64,000 bases of DNA. It comes from an uncultured Lachnospiraceae bacterium. Its GTDB lineage: Bacteria > Bacillota > Clostridia > Lachnospirales > Lachnospiraceae. Both the position numbers and the translations under genes were made by a program. The first letter of the stretch is position 1, and every line of letters begins with the position of its first letter. The notes under the pieces were generated by a model. It was not told the DNA's origin and made no database searches. It saw nothing but the letters and a program-made list of their open reading frames with translations. The stretch spans positions 1 through 64,000 of the forward strand of contig CAJULP010000065.1 in assembly GCA_910587295.1 (NCBI GenBank), in the 5' to 3' direction. Of the stretch, positions 61,928 through 64,000 are shown piece by piece.

Positions 61928-62899
61928 CTACATGATTTCCCCGGCAAACTCTGTCAACACCTTTTCATAATCTGCCATGTCCTTATAATAGCTTTCCGCA
62001 TGGGCTGCCCCCTCAACGATCAGCTTCCGTTTGGGAGAAGCACAGTTCTCATAAATCTCATGGCACATGCTTACCGGCACAAATGTGTCCGAAGACCCAT
62101 GGATAAACAAAATAGGAACCTTGGCCTTTTGTACCTCATATTTAGCATTGCATTCATCCATCCCATACCCGGCAAGACGTTTGTTGATCAGATCCGCCCC
62201 CTGGATTGCCGGGAATGCAGGTAAATGGTACATATGGTTCAGTACATGGGTAAACACTTCTTTCGGCGAAGTAAACCCACAGTCGGATACGATCCCCTTC
62301 ACCTGACAGGGCAGATCAAGGCCGCTTGCCATCAGCACCGTAGCCCCGCCCATAGAAGTTCCGTGAAGCATGATCGCCACATCATTGCCACATTTTCCAA
62401 TAAGCCAATTGACCCAGCTAAGGGCATCTTTCCGGTCTAAACACCCGAAACCAATATATTCTCCTTCGCTTTCACCATGGGCCCTGGCATCCGGCATAAG
62501 CATCGCATAGCCCTTCTTCAGAAAATAGTCCGCAATCGCTATATGATTACTAAGCCCTTCCCCGGTATATCCGTGAAAGCAGATCACTGCCTTTTTTACA
62601 CCGGAAACATCCGCCGGCCGGCCGGCCTCATCTTCCATCCCCGGAAAATAAGTGGCATGGAGCTTTAAGCCGTCAAAAGACGTAATATACACATCCTCAT
62701 GAGGCTGCCCCAGCACAAAACCTTTTCTTTCTTCCATAAGCGGGAAATATTTCTCCCAGTCTGTTCCTGACATTTTCGTGGTGCGTTCTGTTTTTGCGTT
62801 TCCGCGCTTCATGGTCCGGTTATAGAAATATACCGTCTCTCCTACACCTGCCGCAGCAAGGATTCCTGCCGCAGCCACTATATTTTTTAATACTCCCAT
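61928..62899 (-). CDS. Membrane-anchored alpha/beta hydrolase
   Basis: 323 residues. N-terminal membrane helix (NIVAAAGILAAAGVGETVYF) then an alpha/beta hydrolase fold: VICFHGYTGEG, nucleophile S182 in MLHGTSMGGAT, acid D271 in FIHGSSDTFVP, base H300 in VEGAAHAESYY. The catalytic triad is complete. Probably acts on the product or substrate of the adjacent acyl transfer system, or as an off-loading thioesterase, though membrane anchoring argues for a lipid substrate. Its ATG shares one base with the SCP2 stop (TAATG). Confidence 0.88.
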   Translation of the reverse strand: MGVLKNIVAAAGILAAAGVGETVYFYNRTMKRGNAKTERTTKMSGTDWEKYFPLMEERKGFVLGQPHEDVYITSFDGLKLHATYFPGMEDEAGRPADVSGVKKAVICFHGYTGEGLSNHIAIADYFLKKGYAMLMPDARAHGESEGEYIGFGCLDRKDALSWVNWLIGKCGNDVAIMLHGTSMGGATVLMASGLDLPCQVKGIVSDCGFTSPKEVFTHVLNHMYHLPAFPAIQGADLINKRLAGYGMDECNAKYEVQKAKVPILFIHGSSDTFVPVSMCHEIYENCASPKRKLIVEGAAHAESYYKDMADYEKVLTEFAGEIM

Positions 62900-63348
62900 T
62901 ACTCACTCATCTTCTTTCCTTTTGGGGATACTTCCTTAGATGCCTTCTTTGCCGCCGTTTTCACCACGGTGTTTACAACCTTATCAACTGCCTTTTTGCC
63001 TATACTTTTTTCATCGCCCTTTTTTAAATCAATAATTTCCTTTAACCGCAGCGCCTTTTCAATGCTTCCTTCCACCCGGAGCTTTTGAGCCGTAAATGCT
63101 GCTACCGGATCCATTTTCCCATCCGCAATGGCAAACAGCACATCCGGGGCACAAATAAAGATAGCGTCTCTGTCATAGTATTCATAAGGCTCCACATAAA
63201 GTGTTCCATCTTTTACTTCTACGTAAAACGCTCCTCCGGCTTGTTCATCTTCAATGTTAAACTGAAAAGCAAGGTGTTCCTTAATGTCACTTACATCTGC
63301 CCCCATAAACTTTCCTTTAAATTCATAAAATAAATCTGCGTAAGTCAT
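62899..63348 (-). CDS. SCP2 sterol-binding-domain protein
   Basis: 149 residues. Residues about 1-100 match the SCP2 lipid-binding fold (GGAFYVEVKDGTLYVEPYEY, then LFAIADGKMDPVAAFTAQKL and RVEGSIEKALRL, the typical ending). A lysine-rich tail follows (about 105-149, KKAVDKVVNTVVKTAAKKAS) that could bind acidic membrane lipids. A non-enzymatic carrier for lipids or acyl-CoA is the likely role. First gene of the five-gene operon, behind the regulated promoter at 63427-63454. AAGGAGG lies before the ATG. Confidence 0.87.
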   Translation of the reverse strand: MTYADLFYEFKGKFMGADVSDIKEHLAFQFNIEDEQAGGAFYVEVKDGTLYVEPYEYYDRDAIFICAPDVLFAIADGKMDPVAAFTAQKLRVEGSIEKALRLKEIIDLKKGDEKSIGKKAVDKVVNTVVKTAAKKASKEVSPKGKKMSE

Positions 63349-63395
63349 CCTTATCCTCCTTGTTCCATACTGGAATCTTTACTTGGCTTTCTGTT

Positions 63396-63410
63396 TCGAC
63401 CAATGGTCGA
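63396..63410. promoter_or_regulatory. Operator 1 for the acyl-conjugation operon
   Basis: TCGACCAATGGTCGA, with inverted halves TCGACC/GGTCGA about the centre AAT. It lies just downstream of the operon's predicted transcription start. Its core is the reverse complement of operator 2, with centres 44 bp apart (about four helical turns). Confidence 0.8.
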
Positions 63411-63426
63411 TTGTTTCTTATGAAAC

Positions 63427-63454
63427 AGTATCACACTTATCGACCATTGGTCAA
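63427..63454 (-). promoter_or_regulatory. Promoter of the SCP2-hydrolase-condensation-ACP-ligase operon
   Basis: -35 TTGACC (63449-63454), 16-bp spacer, extended -10 TGTGATACT (GATACT 63427-63432) on the minus strand. Operator 2 overlaps the -35 and operator 1 lies beyond the start site, so repression by a dimer at each site is readily explained. Confidence 0.7.
63440..63454. promoter_or_regulatory. Operator 2 for the acyl-conjugation operon
   Basis: TCGACCATTGGTCAA covers the -35 box of the minus-strand operon promoter. GACC-ATT-GGTC is the inverted-repeat core. The adjacent TetR-family protein is the probable ligand. Confidence 0.8.
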
Positions 63455-63507
63455 CTGCGTTTTTGCCCAATTTAATAAGAGAAACCACTGACATTTATAA
63501 CACAATT

Positions 63508-63541
63508 CACAATTGTGCGAAATCTAGGTTTGTGCTATCAT
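63508..63541 (+). promoter_or_regulatory. Promoter of the tetR gene
   Basis: -35 TTGTGC (63513-63518), 17-bp spacer, -10 TATCAT (63536-63541) with an extended TGTGC just before. A perfect 10-bp palindrome CACAATTGTG (63508-63517) overlaps the -35 and may be another control site, but it differs from the two operators nearby. Confidence 0.6.
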
Positions 63542-63594
63542 CAGTTATTAAGAACCGGAAAACTAGCACATTCATACTTACAGGGAGGTTCTCT

Positions 63595-64000
63595 ATGTCA
63601 GGCGGGAACAACAAATACAACAACATTTTAGACGCTCTCCATCAGCTTTTGAAGGACAATACCATACAAAACATTTCGGTCAGTGATATTGCCAAAAAAG
63701 CCGGAATGGGAAAAGGAAGCATCTATTACTATTTCCCCTCAAAAGAGGCAATCTTAGATGCATTAATCATACGTAACTATGAGGATCCGATCAAAACGGC
63801 AAAAAATCTTGCCAGCCAGACGGAAATCTCACCCTTTACCCGCATGGCCATGATCCTGCAGGTGTGCCGCAGCTCTTCGGCTGCCTTTTTAAGCCAAAGC
63901 AGCACCGTTTCCGGCATCGGAAGCAATGCGCAGGAATCCGCATTCCTGCACCAAAAATATATGAATCATTTGATTTCGGAATTAAAGCCCTGCCTGACAG
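63595..64000 (+). CDS. TetR-family regulator, cut by the window end
   Basis: The first 135 codons are in the window. Residues 8-55 form the TetR helix-turn-helix (ISVSDIAKKAGMGKGSIYYY, then FPSKEAILDAL); the ligand-binding domain runs off the right edge. GGGAGG lies 6 bp before ATG 63595. The gene is divergent from the acyl-conjugation operon with two matching 15-bp operators in between, so it most likely represses that operon and is released by a lipid-like or other hydrophobic ligand. Confidence 0.9.
   Translation, partial: MSGGNNKYNNILDALHQLLKDNTIQNISVSDIAKKAGMGKGSIYYYFPSKEAILDALIIRNYEDPIKTAKNLASQTEISPFTRMAMILQVCRSSSAAFLSQSSTVSGIGSNAQESAFLHQKYMNHLISELKPCLT

Noticed and set aside
1..64000. 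tRNA, rRNA, riboswitch or complete insertion sequence
   Set aside because: No conserved tRNA or rRNA stretches, T-box or riboswitch-like leader, or transposase with terminal repeats could be recognised; only the Rpn-family protein has a transposase-related fold.

Overview
The window looks like chromosome from a gut-type member of the Lachnospiraceae (Clostridia). The signs are moderate GC with strong AGGAGG-type ribosome binding sites, AT-rich intergenic regions, CUT1 ABC sugar importers with lipoprotein binding proteins, a YesM/YesN-type two-component system, TraX, an Rpn-family nuclease and no aerobic-respiration genes. The genus cannot be fixed from sequence alone. I see no rRNA or tRNA genes, CRISPR arrays or complete insertion sequences.

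Left end (1-5170): a WYL-domain regulator that appears cut off at its 3' end, an XRE regulator, a ribbon-helix-helix-like small protein, an unknown small protein, then TraX with an OmpR-type response regulator and sensor kinase. Two similar palindromes lie exactly 12 bp upstream of TATAAT boxes, in front of the WYL gene and the small RHH gene.

Main block (5179-43890, all minus strand): 24 consecutive genes over about 38.7 kb with almost no gaps, read from one good promoter at 43934-43962. The order of transcription is: binding protein, two permeases, Asp/Glu-racemase-like protein, FGGY kinase, class II FBP-type aldolase, GH38, DUF1537 kinase, GmhA-like SIS isomerase, ROK kinase, long GH38, GH2, GH36 (Sip1-type), class II aldolase/adducin, GH13_18 phosphorylase, GH20-like hexosaminidase, tandem metallo-beta-lactamase-fold protein, GH38, GH38, MATE transporter, GH2, NagA, GH3, UroD-like protein. 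Four alpha-mannosidases, two beta-mannosidase-type GH2, a hexosaminidase and NagA point to cytoplasmic breakdown of imported mannose/GlcNAc oligosaccharides such as N-glycan fragments. None of the hydrolases carries a signal peptide. The kinases, aldolases and isomerase suggest a second, unidentified sugar or sugar-acid branch. A divergent DeoR-type regulator (44336-45073) sits beside the promoter.

Middle (45151-57097, minus strand): an ABC-2 exporter (ATPase plus two permeases), a YesM/YesN two-component system, a second CUT1 importer (binding protein and two permeases), and a large FAD-dependent oxidoreductase. A 52-bp element, 45/52 identical between copies, lies immediately upstream of the -35 box of both the 38.7-kb operon and the exporter genes. 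It carries four TCA motifs spaced 11-10-11 bp, a pattern expected for an AraC-type activator; the adjacent YesN-like regulator is the obvious candidate.

Right end (57345-64000): an Rpn-family nuclease with a 21-bp coding tandem repeat that encodes a coiled coil. It is followed by a compact operon of acyl-CoA-synthetase-like ligase, acyl carrier protein, condensation-like acyltransferase, membrane-anchored alpha/beta hydrolase and SCP2-domain protein, divergent from a TetR regulator. Two matching operators flank the operon promoter. This looks like a small self-contained acyl-conjugation pathway and is, with the shared 52-bp element, the most interesting part of the window.
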